A stretch of DNA of 64,000 bases, from positions 62,001 through 126,000 of the forward strand of contig JASANG010002517.1 of the NCBI GenBank assembly GCA_030248215.1. The letters are read 5' to 3'. The notes under the pieces are model-generated. The model had not been told where the DNA came from and ran no database searches. It saw only the letters and a program-made list of their open reading frames with translations. Source of the stretch: Enoplolaimus lenunculus (taxonomy: Eukaryota; Nematoda; Enoplea; Enoplida; Thoracostomopsidae). Shown here in pieces: positions 51,601 to 57,474 of this stretch. Every line of letters starts with the position of its first letter. The stretch's first letter is position 1. The position numbers were made by a program, and so were the translations under genes.

Positions 51601-54600
51601 TAGAATCAGGCAAAATGTTCATGACATACAGCTTATTGGTGGGTTATGTGAAGTTTGTTTCAGGCAACTTTTCGTTTTTAGCAAAAATAAACCGTTTCGA
51701 AACAAATCTCATTGGGGTGTTTGCGGATACGCACCCCCCAGCTCTGGCAACACCCTTGTCAATGTTGAGCAAAAGTTTCGAATTCACTTACAGCTTCCGC
51801 GGTGTTGCAAAATTTAGGAAAAGCCTTTGAACTTTTGGCCAATGTATAAAACAGGGCCGGAACAGTAGTATAAGAATATTCCTAAGCCTAAGCCTAAGGC
51901 TAAATCTAAGCGTAAGAATGAGCCTATACCTGAACTTAAGCCTAAGCCTAAGCCAAGCAAACAATTAGTCTAAAGTTTAAGCTTACACTATTTAAAGTCC
52001 CGCCGGAAATCGTCCCGGCCCTGTTCTATACATGTGCTGAACCTTTTCAGAAAAGGTCTAACTATATTGATGCCTTAGGCGTACGATGATTTAGGTTAAG
52101 GGAAACACAGACTTTTACATTGAAGGGCACACACAAGTCTCGTACTCTTTTCGGTATTCTCGTCGAACGGACTGACTCAAAGCAATTACTTTTAAGGTTG
52201 ACAATTAACACTGAGTCGTGGTAAAAGTCAAAATAGGTTTTTCACAATTATCGTAAAATTGTATAAGTTGAAATTTTTCAAAAATTCAAATTTAGACGTA
52301 GAATAATTAGCGGCGGTCGCAAGAGGTTCAAATATTTGAAACCATTACTGAATCGACCATTTTGACAAACTGTCATCGACTGGAAGAACAACGCAACAAA
52401 TCTGATTGTGTTTACGACCGGATCTGAATTGTGATTGGTTCCGCTTCTTTGGGTTGCAGATATCTTCCTTCAATGATTCGTGGAATACCGCTCGCCGACT
52501 GGAGTGATAAACAAGCCGACCAAGTGTCGACGATTAATATTGAACTCGTTCATCAACTCCGCGCCGCTGATACGGCGTTTTCTGTCGGTAAATTTTGCAG
52601 CTTTCGTCAAGTTTAACCTTTGATGTGTGTAGCACCTGTCACCGGTTAGCGATAAAAGTTATAAATTGACGACCTACTGTATGTAATTCCTGGTCTTACA
52701 CGGAAGGGGGGGCCGATAGGGTACTTCCCCGTTTCGAAATAATTTATTTCTCTGAAACGGAAATGTGTTAGTCTCACTTGACCATTATGCCCATTTTCAG
52801 TATAACCCCATTTTAAAATGTTTTTTTTGGTTCCAACCAGTTAAGTTGCCAATGGATTTGTATGAAATTCATTTCAGGCGCTACGGATAATCAAATTTCA
52901 TGTGTCAAATTTGGAATGTTAGCCGACGATAGCGATCTCAGGCATTTAATCGACAGCGTTGTAACCACTGGTCAACGAATCGAAGAATCGTCTCAAGTAA
53001 AGTTTGGCTGTTTGTTCAAAAATGGTCGGATTTTGAAATTTTTTTGCACATTTGAGCTTCTAATGATTTGTTTTTGATACAATTGTCACTCACGGGTTTG
53101 TGCATATGTAGACACGTATGTTGATTGTGATAGTTTGGCTTTACAAGAGTAACGCAAGTGTGAAATGCGCAGCACAAATTCTGCTACTGTCGTGAGAGTT
53201 TCTAGAGTTCGAGCAGAACGTCAAGGTGTTAATTATAGCTGAGTTGTGATCATACGCGCCTGTTATTTCTGTGTCATGATTCGAATCTTAGCTTGAACTT
53301 AAGCTTTGAAGTGAAATTGAAAATATTCATGAGTCGGGTTAATAGCAGGGTTGTTCGAATTTAATTGTTTTACCTCGCAATGATTATGGTCATTTTTAGT
53401 ATACCGAATCACTCGCCGAACTGGTTCGTCAAGGCATTGAAACTGTGAGTAAAGATTTGAAAAAAGAATCACAACAGAAAAGTACCGAAAAGGTAAAGTT
53501 TGTGTTTAAGAAAATAAAAACTAATTTTTGAAATATTGATGATAATTTAACGGAAAATAGCGTTACTAACAAAGCTTATGCGACAATCACCTTAAAACCG
53601 GGGCAGACGGGTCACGGTTAGTCCCATGTCGGTTTGATGTCAACGTTAAAATTCGGGCTTTTATACCGGGTCAACAATACTCGAGTGTCATAGCACATTA
53701 ACTTACAAACCACCGCTCTCAAATGATCAATGTGTACAAGGTCGCTATGTCATGATATGATATTCAACAGGACAATTTGTGTATGGTACCTCAAGCATGC
53801 AAACATTTGCAAATATGATATTGGCAGACAATACCTCGTATATTATATGATATTGGAGAACAAAAAGTGACCTACACATGATGATAGCTGACAAATACGA
53901 ATTTAAAATGTTACCCAATAATCTGATTGGGACAAAACTTGTCCCAAGCTGCCCCGGTTGTAAAGTGAACCCCGCATTAGTGCGATATCAAATTATTGCA
54001 TAAATATACAAAAGCAGAGCAGTTTTAGCAAGACGTAACCAATCCGACAGCTTATTTCAACGCCAGGTAAACTAATATTGGCAATTTTGGAATGGAATGA
54101 GGTTTTTAATTTATTTTGTTTCCACTTCTTGAAACAGCAACATCAGTTTCTGTATGTTATTATAATGGCTGGGTTTCTGAAATCTTACTTAACCCTTTCA
54201 ATCATAGAGTATACTATGAGCAACTAAATACAATAATGTACGAGCAATACACACACTGTGAGCAGTGTTTAACATTTATAACATATTTGCGCAGTGCAAA
54301 ATCTCAACAAGACGTGAAATCCTACTCGGGCTCGAGCGTCAAGCTCCTACAGCTCAGTGGTTATCGTAAATGCCTCTCACTCGTGAGACTGGGGTTCAAA
54401 TCTTACCTTGAAAATACATCTCATATGAAATTGAAATTATTCATGGGAGAAAGGGTTAAGTATTTACTTAAGTTATGCTTAAATAACTACTTAAATCTTG
54501 GACCTAAGTAGGTGCAAAGTTAGTACGCCTGAACTGTTAATCTGTAATATATCAAATTCAATCGGTGAGTTAAGTGTTTGCTAAGCTTATGTACGTTTTT

Positions 54601-55633
54601 CAAAACGACCAAATGGTTAAGTAATTATGTAGCACGTACTTAAGTACCAAGTCGTACTTAAGTGGGATTTCAGGAACCAAGCCAATTAATTTCAGGGCGT
54701 ACTCAGGCAAGTCCCTTTGGTTGGTTCGCTTCTCAACTGGGTTATGCCACTTCCGAAAGATTCTGCCTGTATACACGGACGCACGTTTGATCTGGTATCT
54801 GGTACGTAATAACTTGTCCAAAAATGAACCAAACATAATTATTATATTACTCAAGATATAATCATATTCGCCAATGTAAAGATCAGGGTCGTAACAGTAG
54901 TGTAAGCATATATCTAAGCCTAAGCCTATGTTTAAGCAAAACAGTCTAGTTTATCCTTAAACTATTGTGTCATAAGCGATGGTTTACGTTGTCCTTTTGG
55001 AAAAGTATAACGTTTGGCAACTTGCGGATCCACAGTGATACCCAGCACCCAGTTTATAGATCCCCATGCAGGGATTAATATCCATTAATTGCATCAAGAT
55101 TATCTACTAAATTTCGCTTCCCCACTCTCTGCGTTCGGCTTGGGAGCTTGAATCGCGGTCCCGCCATCCGAAATGTCCAATCACATTGCGTCTCGATATT
55201 GACCCACCTACAAGGAGGCATACCGAAATATTTAGTCCTCGAAGTTCCTGGAGCCCCGTTGACAAATAGGAACTTTTCCTAATTTTTCAGTTTTAACCAA
55301 TCGCCTTGTAGAGAGAGTAAAACGAATGCCATCCAATGAAAACATTCAGCGGTTTTAGGTCAAATGCACACCACAGAAACTGTGTACAAACAACGACTGC
55401 AAGTGCAACGTTTGTCAGTTGCAATTCCACCGCCGGCTGAAACGCATTCTGCAATATTGACGTCAAATTTAAAACTTCAATCTGAATTAGAAAATAATGC
55501 AAGCAATCAAACAGTTGCATCGACCCGATCAAATACAAAACGCTTAACGTCTGATTCGGAACTGATACGGAACACAAAATTGACCAATGGAAATTCGAAC
55601 AGACAACGAGCTTCAGTGAAAACTATCGCTTAG
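33484..55633 (+). CDS. PDXDC1: PDXDC1-like gene, whole span (21 proposed coding exons)
   Basis: Homologue of pyridoxal-dependent decarboxylase domain-containing protein 1, a divergent member of the group II PLP decarboxylase family whose substrate is not established. Coding exons in order: 33484-33662 (tentative), 36651-37055, 39515-39628, 40832-41008, 41613-41817, 42185-42253, 43202-43280, 44228-44361, 44840-44911, 45890-46021, 46646-46696, 47348-47401, 48172-48477, 48846-48951, 50420-50478, 51295-51407, 52460-52587, 52878-52996, 53400-53492, 54696-54801, 55359-55633. Every junction is GT-AG and phase-consistent; the total is 2976 bases, about 991 codons plus stop. From memory of the human protein, matching landmarks are YFHDEKFDGL, WLHLDG, QWLGIPAVP, PKWAGVGSV and GVLRQVPLVGSLLNW. 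The PLP lysine position is Gln. Introns are loaded with MITEs. The weakest part is the N-terminus, where similarity is low. Confidence 0.9.
33663..34470. other. Start of proposed intron 1
   Basis: 33673-33745 carries a family L fragment (AGCTCAAATATGCAAAAA). 33965-34000 has GGGAGCGAAGCGACCGAAAA. No other feature seen. Confidence 0.4.
34475..35296 (+). repeat. 12-bp array TTAGTTTTAGGC, about 68 units
   Basis: Units of TTAGTTTTAGGC with recurrent TTAGATTTAGGC and TTAATTTTAGGC variants and two TTAGTTGAAGGC near the 3' end. Variants recur in blocks, so higher-order duplication is likely. On the minus strand the array is an uninterrupted Leu-Ser-Leu-Lys frame that runs on into 107 codons of unique sequence (to 35617). 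The plus strand is also open, so coding is unlikely. Confidence 0.97.
35651..35841 (+). mobile_element. MITE family A, beside the 12-bp array
   Basis: GGCCCATGTAAGATCAAGGG at left, preceded by GGTTAGGCTTAGGCTTAGG. The right end TACGCCCATGTTCTATGCA is decayed. Confidence 0.75.
36046..36133. repeat. Family J fragment
   Basis: GGGTGCGCTATACTCGCC then GC-rich CGACGCGCCGCACGAC; the second arm is not clear. Confidence 0.45.
36167..36522. mobile_element. Family M palindromic element
   Basis: Left CAGGGTTCCAACCAGAAC, GCCGGAAGCGGAATCGGAAT; right CCGGAATTTTAGCAGGAAT, CCGATGAAACCCTG. It lies about 130 bases upstream of the exon at 36651. Related fragments occur at 48487-48527 and 17740-17800. Confidence 0.6.
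36651..37055 (+). CDS. PDXDC1: PDXDC1-like, Ser/Pro-rich N-terminal exon
   Basis: Acceptor TACATTTCAG at 36641-36650 and donor GTAAGA at 37056. The exon carries one completing base, 134 codons and two bases over. The product is rich in Ser, Pro and Asn and looks disordered. It lengthens the N-terminus relative to human PDXDC1, whose start is shorter and acidic. The donor phase fits the exon at 39515 exactly. The frame also runs back to an ATG at 36616 inside the upstream intron sequence, so a start there is an alternative to the 33484 exon. Confidence 0.75.
37346..37440. mobile_element. Family J GC-rich palindrome, short
   Basis: AAAGGTTGCGCTATAAAGCG at left; CGAGTATACCGTAACCCTT at right; centre GGCGGCGTGCATCGGCG. 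Confidence 0.55.
37690..37800. repeat. Family L fragment
   Basis: AGAAGCTCGAATATGTAAAAA, AATCGAACCATTTTTGGGCA then AACGCGG and AACCGAAAA, as in 43690 and 60140. Confidence 0.6.
38791..38995. repeat. Family H element, partial
   Basis: CACACATAATAAATTGTCTT at left with AAGACATAAATGTCTTG words; the right end is not visible. Confidence 0.6.
39001..39117. repeat. Family I short repeat, partial
   Basis: ATTAAACCATGCTTGCAAG to AAGGTGAACTGGCTATGGGC; the 5' part is missing. Confidence 0.6.
39515..39628 (+). CDS. PDXDC1: PDXDC1-like exon
   Basis: Acceptor TATTTTTAG ends at 39514; donor GTGAGT starts at 39629. It encodes KLVGDIMANLEKLIMNDEW and onward, aligning with the human segment KLISGDI...ILQLVQNLM before the decarboxylase domain. 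It enters and leaves in phase 2, matching both neighbours. Confidence 0.85.
39746..39922. mobile_element. MITE family C in an intron
   Basis: CACTACAAAAAATGGTGAG at left; AACATATCTTGCAGTG then TA at right; mirrored CTGACTACACAAACTGAGTC-type blocks. Lies about 120 bases after the exon at 39515-39628. Confidence 0.8.
40491..40720. mobile_element. Family J GC-rich palindromic element
   Basis: AGGTTGCGCTATACTTTAC at left and ACGATTACAGCACAACCCTT at right; very GC-rich core (GACGCCGCCCC..GGGGCGGCGTC-like) in AT-rich DNA. Ends about 110 bases before the exon at 40832. Confidence 0.7.
40832..41008 (+). CDS. PDXDC1: PDXDC1-like exon, start of conserved domain
   Basis: Acceptor TTTTTTTTCAG ends at 40831; donor GTAAAT starts at 41009. 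It encodes GLDELGRSVLTSYSLLSYI and following residues, aligning with the human region ALLGHSLGAYISTLDKEKL. It precedes the PLP-fold large domain. Phase 2 at both ends. Confidence 0.88.
41309..41521 (+). mobile_element. MITE family A in an intron
   Basis: GGCCCATGTTAAGATCAGGG at left; CCGCCCGTGTTCTTTAAA TTGGCC at right. Ends about 90 bases before the exon at 41613. Confidence 0.87.
41613..41817 (+). CDS. PDXDC1: PDXDC1-like exon, PLP-fold large domain
   Basis: Acceptor TATTTAAG ends at 41612; donor GTACAG starts at 41818. It encodes MYFHDEKFDGLLRVIRVAVH and RVPVIYVSPNMAYSG, closely following human AYFHEEEREGLAKICRLAIH and KPVIYLSAAARPGLG. This is one of the clearest matches in the gene. The exon ends in phase 0. 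Confidence 0.95.
41925..42055 (-). repeat. Decayed CCTAAG tract
   Basis: AAGCCTGAGCTTAAACCTGAG and similar words without recognisable ends. Confidence 0.4.
42185..42253 (+). CDS. PDXDC1: PDXDC1-like exon (23 codons)
   Basis: Acceptor ATAATTTCAG ends at 42184; donor GTAAGT starts at 42254. It encodes LGYVEVHMIPTYERKSGSD and four more residues, in the place of the human segment beginning LGLPFPCLCRVPCNTVFGS. Phase 0 at both ends. Confidence 0.88.
42397..42772. mobile_element. MITE family F in an intron
   Basis: TGGCTGGATTTCTGAAACC at left; the right side matches TTTTAGACAATCAGCCA. Dense ACTTAAGT-type words, with AAGTATTTACTTAAATCGTC mirroring GTAAATACTTAAGTCGCTG. Confidence 0.82.
43202..43280 (+). 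CDS. PDXDC1: PDXDC1-like exon
   Basis: Acceptor TATTTTTCAG ends at 43201; donor GTTAGT starts at 43281. It encodes NIEALERMLSEGNTSRHFPL then MIIASAG, aligning with human DVAFLEKLIKDDIERGRLPL then LLVANAG, the strand and glycine turn before the cofactor region. It leaves one base over. Confidence 0.92.
43690..44142. mobile_element. Family L palindromic element in an intron
   Basis: Left GTTATCCCCGTAGCCCAGCG, GTCGGATGTTGAAAATTTTT; right AAATTTCAAAATCCGACC, GGGCAAACGCG. Arms of 100+ bases mirror each other; the centre has CAGCGCGCCAAATCAG, shared with 60025. It ends about 85 bases before the exon at 44228. Confidence 0.75.
44228..44361 (+). CDS. PDXDC1: PDXDC1-like exon with the PLP aspartate region
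   Basis: Acceptor TTACATTCAG ends at 44227; donor GTAAAT starts at 44362. It encodes SPLTGNTDNIYALIQLKKKY and NVWLHLDGLGVSALCL, matching human TAAVGHTDKIGRLKELCEQY and GIWLHVEGVNLATLAL. In group II decarboxylases the HVDAA aspartate contacts the pyridine nitrogen of PLP. It is Asp here, whereas human PDXDC1 has Glu. Confidence 0.96.
44840..44911 (+). CDS. PDXDC1: PDXDC1-like exon spanning the (absent) PLP-lysine site
   Basis: Acceptor ATTTTACAG ends at 44839; donor GTAAGT starts at 44912. It encodes PISHADSVVLPIGQWLGIPA then VPFI, aligning with human CDSMTMTPGPWLGLPAVPAV and with DSFNFNPHKWLL of true decarboxylases. The catalytic lysine position (NPHKW) is Gln here and Pro in human, so no internal aldimine could form at this site. 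Confidence 0.95.
45001..45213. mobile_element. MITE family C in an intron
   Basis: CACTGCAAATAATGATGTG at left and CTCACTATTTTTTGCAGTG at right, followed by TA. About 90 bases after the exon at 44840. Confidence 0.84.
45506..45782 (-). mobile_element. MITE family A in an intron
   Basis: GGCCACTGTAAAGAACAGGG at left; CCGCCCCTGATCTTTATA CATGGACC at right; core of three CCTAAG blocks with GCGTAAGAATGAGTATATTC spacers. Confidence 0.87.
45890..46021 (+). CDS. PDXDC1: PDXDC1-like exon
   Basis: Acceptor TTGAATTTTAG ends at 45889; donor GTGAGT starts at 46022. It encodes EKLACLPWWVVTRYLSQCGI and flanking residues, matching human DKLRALPLWLSLQYLGLDGF. Phase 0 at both ends. Confidence 0.93.
46646..46696 (+). 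CDS. PDXDC1: PDXDC1-like exon (17 codons)
   Basis: Acceptor TATATTTCAG ends at 46645; donor GTAAAT starts at 46697. It encodes MSNVVEELLKHHQLIIY, the position of human SQRLQESLKKVNYIKIL. Phase 0 at both ends. Confidence 0.85.
46780..46905 (+). mobile_element. MITE family A, decayed
   Basis: ACTGCAATAGAGTAAGCTTC and GGCTTTAGACTAAATTTTTG are conserved; both GGCC ends are missing and the rest is diverged. Confidence 0.55.
46999..47295. mobile_element. Family G element, right end unclear
   Basis: CGGGATTCACGTTATAACTG then GGGCAGTTGGGTCACG at left, matching the ends of 53577-53979. The interior has repeated ATCATATGATATT words. Confidence 0.6.
47348..47401 (+). CDS. PDXDC1: PDXDC1-like exon (18 codons)
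   Basis: Acceptor GATATTTCAG ends at 47347; donor GTAAGT starts at 47402. It encodes LDSVKVKQTGADKTKKAN, a Lys-rich insertion compared with human and probably a surface loop. Splice sites and phase 0 support it, but similarity does not, so it could be a cassette exon. Confidence 0.7.
47486..47675. mobile_element. C-prime palindromic MITE in an intron
   Basis: CAGTAGACTTTAACTCCC at left; CACTGTAATTTACAGTG at right; mirrored GAGTTGAATCAACT words. Confidence 0.68.
48172..48477 (+). CDS. PDXDC1: PDXDC1-like exon with long Ser-rich insertion
   Basis: Acceptor TTATTTCAG ends at 48171; donor GTAAGT starts at 48478; 102 codons, phase 0. The start, HRVVLFQYIGA, matches human SPVVVFRFFQE. About 65 Ser-, Asp- and Arg-rich residues follow where human has a shorter acidic/Pro loop. 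The end, EQYIDAVNTW, matches DALNRWLGEQ. The middle looks disordered and phosphorylation-prone. Confidence 0.9.
48487..48527. repeat. Family M fragment
   Basis: AGGGTTCCAACAGGAACTAA and GCCGGAATAGGAACAGG, starting 9 bases past the donor at 48478. Confidence 0.5.
48565..48698. mobile_element. Family J palindromic element
   Basis: GGTGTCGCTGTACTTGT at left; ATCAAAGTATAACGCCACC at right; centre TACGGTATCGTACGTGAG facing TTACGATACCGCAGG. Confidence 0.65.
48846..48951 (+). CDS. PDXDC1: PDXDC1-like exon
   Basis: Acceptor TTAATTTCAG ends at 48845; donor GTAATT starts at 48952. It encodes LGQGFLQECPLMGFHNITTA and NGLRVRLCPLETING, matching human GTCLRFSPLMTAAVLG in the small domain. It leaves one base over, completed by the exon at 50420. 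Confidence 0.9.
49640..50084. mobile_element. MITE family B, long copy, TTAA flanked
   Basis: TTAAAGCCCTATTCACACG at left; CTTGCACGTGTGAATAGGGC then TTAA at right. The interior is longer than in other copies, with extra GCAACTGC/GCAGCTGCAA words. In the intron before the exon at 50420. Confidence 0.87.
50420..50478 (+). CDS. PDXDC1: PDXDC1-like exon
   Basis: Acceptor TTATTTCAG ends at 50419; donor GTAAGT starts at 50479. It encodes VLGSSDEHFTAFKKQLLSSL, matching human VLGTRGEDVDQLVACIESKL. Phase 1 entry, phase 0 exit. Confidence 0.92.
50998..51168 (-). mobile_element. MITE family A in an intron
   Basis: AATAAAGAACAGGCCTTAAC at left; GTTTCGCCTCTGATCTTTAC at right; ends about 125 bases before the exon at 51295. 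Confidence 0.78.
51295..51407 (+). CDS. PDXDC1: PDXDC1-like exon
   Basis: Acceptor TTGCATGTTAG ends at 51294; donor GTAAGT starts at 51408. It encodes RSRLPQMLREYSCLIGADVP and KWAGVGSV, matching human TAGLLYVDDPNWSGIGVVRY. It leaves two bases over. Confidence 0.92.
51837..52036 (-). mobile_element. MITE family A, GGCCGG type, in an intron
   Basis: GGCCAATGTATAAAACAGGG at left; CCGGCCCTGTTCTATACA TG at right. Confidence 0.86.
52255..52350. repeat. Family L fragment
   Basis: TTTTTCAAAAATTCAAATTT and AGAGGTTCAAATATTTGAAA match the right arm at 44000-44090. Confidence 0.5.
52460..52587 (+). CDS. PDXDC1: PDXDC1-like exon
   Basis: Acceptor TGGGTTGCAG ends at 52459; donor GTAAAT starts at 52588. 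It encodes YLPSMIRGIPLADWSDKQAD then IELVHQLRAADTAFSV, matching human IHAGLLKKLNELESDLTFKI. Phase 2 entry, phase 1 exit. Confidence 0.88.
52878..52996 (+). CDS. PDXDC1: PDXDC1-like exon
   Basis: Acceptor TCATTTCAG ends at 52877; donor GTAAAG starts at 52997. It encodes ISCVKFGMLADDSDLRHLID and TTGQRIEESSQ, matching human SCLYVGMASDNVDAAELVET and REIEENSR. A fragment of repeat family L begins about 15 bases past the donor. Confidence 0.94.
53400..53492 (+). CDS. PDXDC1: PDXDC1-like exon, helical segment
   Basis: Acceptor ATTTTTAG ends at 53399; donor GTAAAG starts at 53493. It encodes ESLAELVRQGIETVSKDLKK and ESQQKSTEK, matching human MTEVVRKGIQEAQVELQKAS. Charged and probably alpha-helical or coiled coil. 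Phase 0 at both ends. Confidence 0.9.
53577..53979. mobile_element. Family G element in an intron
   Basis: Left AAAACCGGGGCAGACGGG; right CAAGCTGCCCCGGTTGTAAA; interior ATGTCATGATATGATATTC and ATATTATATGATATTGG words. Begins about 85 bases after the exon at 53400-53492. Confidence 0.75.
54166..54684. mobile_element. MITE family F carrying a nested SINE
   Basis: TGGCTGGGTTTCTGAAATC at left; GATTTCAGGAACCAAGCCA at right. It is longer than its relatives at 42397 and 63001 because unrelated sequence, including a tRNA-like segment, interrupts it from about 54190 to 54450. Its right end is 11 bases before the next exon. Confidence 0.82.
54340..54450 (+). mobile_element. tRNA-derived SINE head
   Basis: CTACAGCTCAGTGGTTATCG (54347-54366) fits a pol III A box (TRGCNNAGTGG type) and GGTTCAAATCT (54393-54403) a B box, at tRNA-like spacing. 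Between them CTCTCACTCGTGAGA could form an anticodon-arm-like hairpin. A tail CCTTGAAAATACATCTCA follows, shared with 19704. The 3' acceptor half of a tRNA is not present, so this is a SINE or tRNA relic, not a functional tRNA gene. Confidence 0.65.
54696..54801 (+). CDS. PDXDC1: PDXDC1-like exon
   Basis: Acceptor TTAATTTCAG ends at 54695; donor GTACGT starts at 54802. It encodes GVLRQVPLVGSLLNWVMPLP then GRTFDLVSG, nearly matching human GVLRQIPVVGSVLNWFSPVQ and GRTFNLTAG. The right end of an F-family MITE lies just 11 bases before this exon. Confidence 0.97.
54870..54971 (-). mobile_element. MITE family A, left half
   Basis: GCCAATGTAAAGATCAGGG and CAGTAGTGTAAGCATATATC are present; the right arm is lost. 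About 70 bases after the exon at 54696-54801. Confidence 0.7.
55359..55633 (+). CDS. PDXDC1: PDXDC1-like terminal exon and stop
   Basis: Acceptor GCGGTTTTAG ends at 55358. It encodes TTETVYKQRLQVQRLSVAIP then PPAETHS, matching human TEPIYVYKAQGAGVTLPPTP, followed by a polar tail rich in Ser, Thr, Asn and Arg. TAG stop at 55631-55633. No AATAAA is close to the stop; ATTAAA-like hexamers lie several hundred bases on, so the polyadenylation site is unresolved. Confidence 0.93.
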
Positions 55634-55849
55634 TGGATGCAGTGGGTTCCTTTCATTTGGCCAACAACTCGTTCGGCCAATGGAAATTTGTTAAGTTACT
55701 GCAGCATTTAACCAGGGTACGCACAAAATATTGTTATGGAATTTCAAGGCACTTATCCTTTTCGGGTTAAGTTCAGGTTTCGTCCAACCTAAGTGGACGT
55801 CTTCGACATATCTTTCGTTGAAAAATTAGGAACTTTGCTTCAGCATAAG

Positions 55850-56169
55850 TTTCAAATTTTCGAGTCGGCTTCTTAGGAAAATGTTTGATTTTAAGACTTA
55901 TTTGCCTGGAAAATACGTAAAACCGTGTTGTAAGACATTTCTGTTATATTTCAAACATATTTGTCTTATATTTCATATCAGCCTCAGTGGTTTATGAAAC
56001 AAAGTTTTGAATTTTGAAAAGTCTGAAAAATTTCAGACTCAAATTTCTGAAAATTTTTGAAATTAAAACCTGGATTTCACGGCATATATGTCGGTATTCC
56101 GTAAAACTTGACGATTTTAAATCTGCGAAACTATTTGTTGAATATAAGACAATTTATTTTGTGAGTGTA
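55850..56169. mobile_element. Family H palindromic element, 3' of the PDXDC1-like gene
   Basis: The right end AAGACAATTTATTTTGTGAG mirrors the left end of 25765. Interior TTTCAGACTC and ACATATTTGTCTTATATTTC words. The left boundary is approximate. Confidence 0.55.
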
Positions 56170-56897
56170 TGCAATATTTTTACGACGACGTGAAAAAATT
56201 TTCGACCTGTATAATCCAGTAGGTTAACAACAAATATTTAAGATGACATTTTTGTTTTGACACAATTCCTAAAATCGAAAGCGGTGTTCAGTTTAAGGCA
56301 AAATTAGGCTTAATATTTCGGTTGGATTTCTGCGAAACAGGTTTAATATCGAACCTGTTTATTTTATATTTGGAACATAGAAAGAACTGTTGTTCACTTT
56401 GACCTGATCATACATTAAAGCAACATTCCATATATTGAGCTTTGGTTTTAAATATGCTTTATATAATAAAAAATTTTGTTGTTAAATACCAGAGTTAAGA
56501 AGCCAGACGCAATTTTAGCATTAAAATGGTTATCAAGAGTTTATTTGATCGTTAATAAACGTGTGTATAAAGTTATGAAAAAACCTCGTGAGCGAAGCAA
56601 ACCAGAAATTCGGTGTAAAATTTTAATATTAAATCTTCTTGCGCCAGTCACAAAACTGTTTGTTGGTTCGCAGATTGGGATAGGTCTCGACCCTCAGACT
56701 GAACTGGTTACGCCGGACCCTGTATAACTTTAGATTTCAAGTTTTGACCCACGCTGCTTTTAGAAGAGTCGTGTTTTAACGATACGTGCTTAGTGCGGGA
56801 GGCTTTAGGGTTCCTTAAAATTGCGGGGGGTTCAGGAGGGCGGCAGCGCCCCTGAGATTGTAATTTAAATAGGAGTCTATATGAGGATGGAAGGTTT
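56170..56897. other. Intergenic, no gene seen
   Basis: An 83-codon frame (56476-56727) contains GAGCGAAGCAAACCAG, a copy of the recurrent GAGCGAAGC word, and has no recognisable domain. A GGCGGCAGCGCCCC patch lies at 56840. Confidence 0.4.
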
Positions 56898-57091
56898 GGC
56901 CCATGTAGAGAACAGGGCCGGATCTTTTTCCGGAGAGGCTGTAACAGTCCTTTTAAGTTTTAGACTAATTTTTTGCTTAGGCGTACTCTTAGAAATAGGC
57001 TCATCCTTACTGTTAGGCTTAGGCTTAGGCTTAGGCTTAGGTTTAGAAATCTGCTTATTTTACTGTTCCGGCCCTGTTCTACACATAGGCC
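56898..57091 (+). mobile_element. MITE family A, GGCCGG type
   Basis: GGCCCATGTAGAGAACAGGG at left; CCGGCCCTGTTCTACACA TAGGCC at right. Confidence 0.87.
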
Positions 57092-57474
57092 GAAGGTTTT
57101 ATCTCGGGAAGTTGTTTTTATTGTATTCTCGAAGGTGTCGTGTCCCTCCAAACCCCTACACACTAGGCAATTTACGTAGGTATATATTGAAATTCATTAA
57201 ACACTGTTATTGTGTATTTAAAATTATAATACCACAAAAAGTGCGTTCCGACCAGGGGCGGTGCCGAGATTAGGTTTCCGAAGGGTAACCTGGTTTTCCA
57301 ACGGAAAAACTCAACGTATTTAAATTATGAGCAACGTAAAATAAAATTACTGTGAACATATGTTTAATTAGTACAAACGGACAATTTCATCCAACCCGTA
57401 AAGTGATGGGATACCAAAATTATATTTTTCAAAGTCTTAAATATGCTGAGCAAAAAAAGCTGCGTCCAAAATCT

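Noticed and set aside
54342-54415. Functional tRNA gene
   Set aside because: The 3' acceptor strand complementary to GCTCCTA is missing, so only a tRNA-derived SINE or relic is supported.
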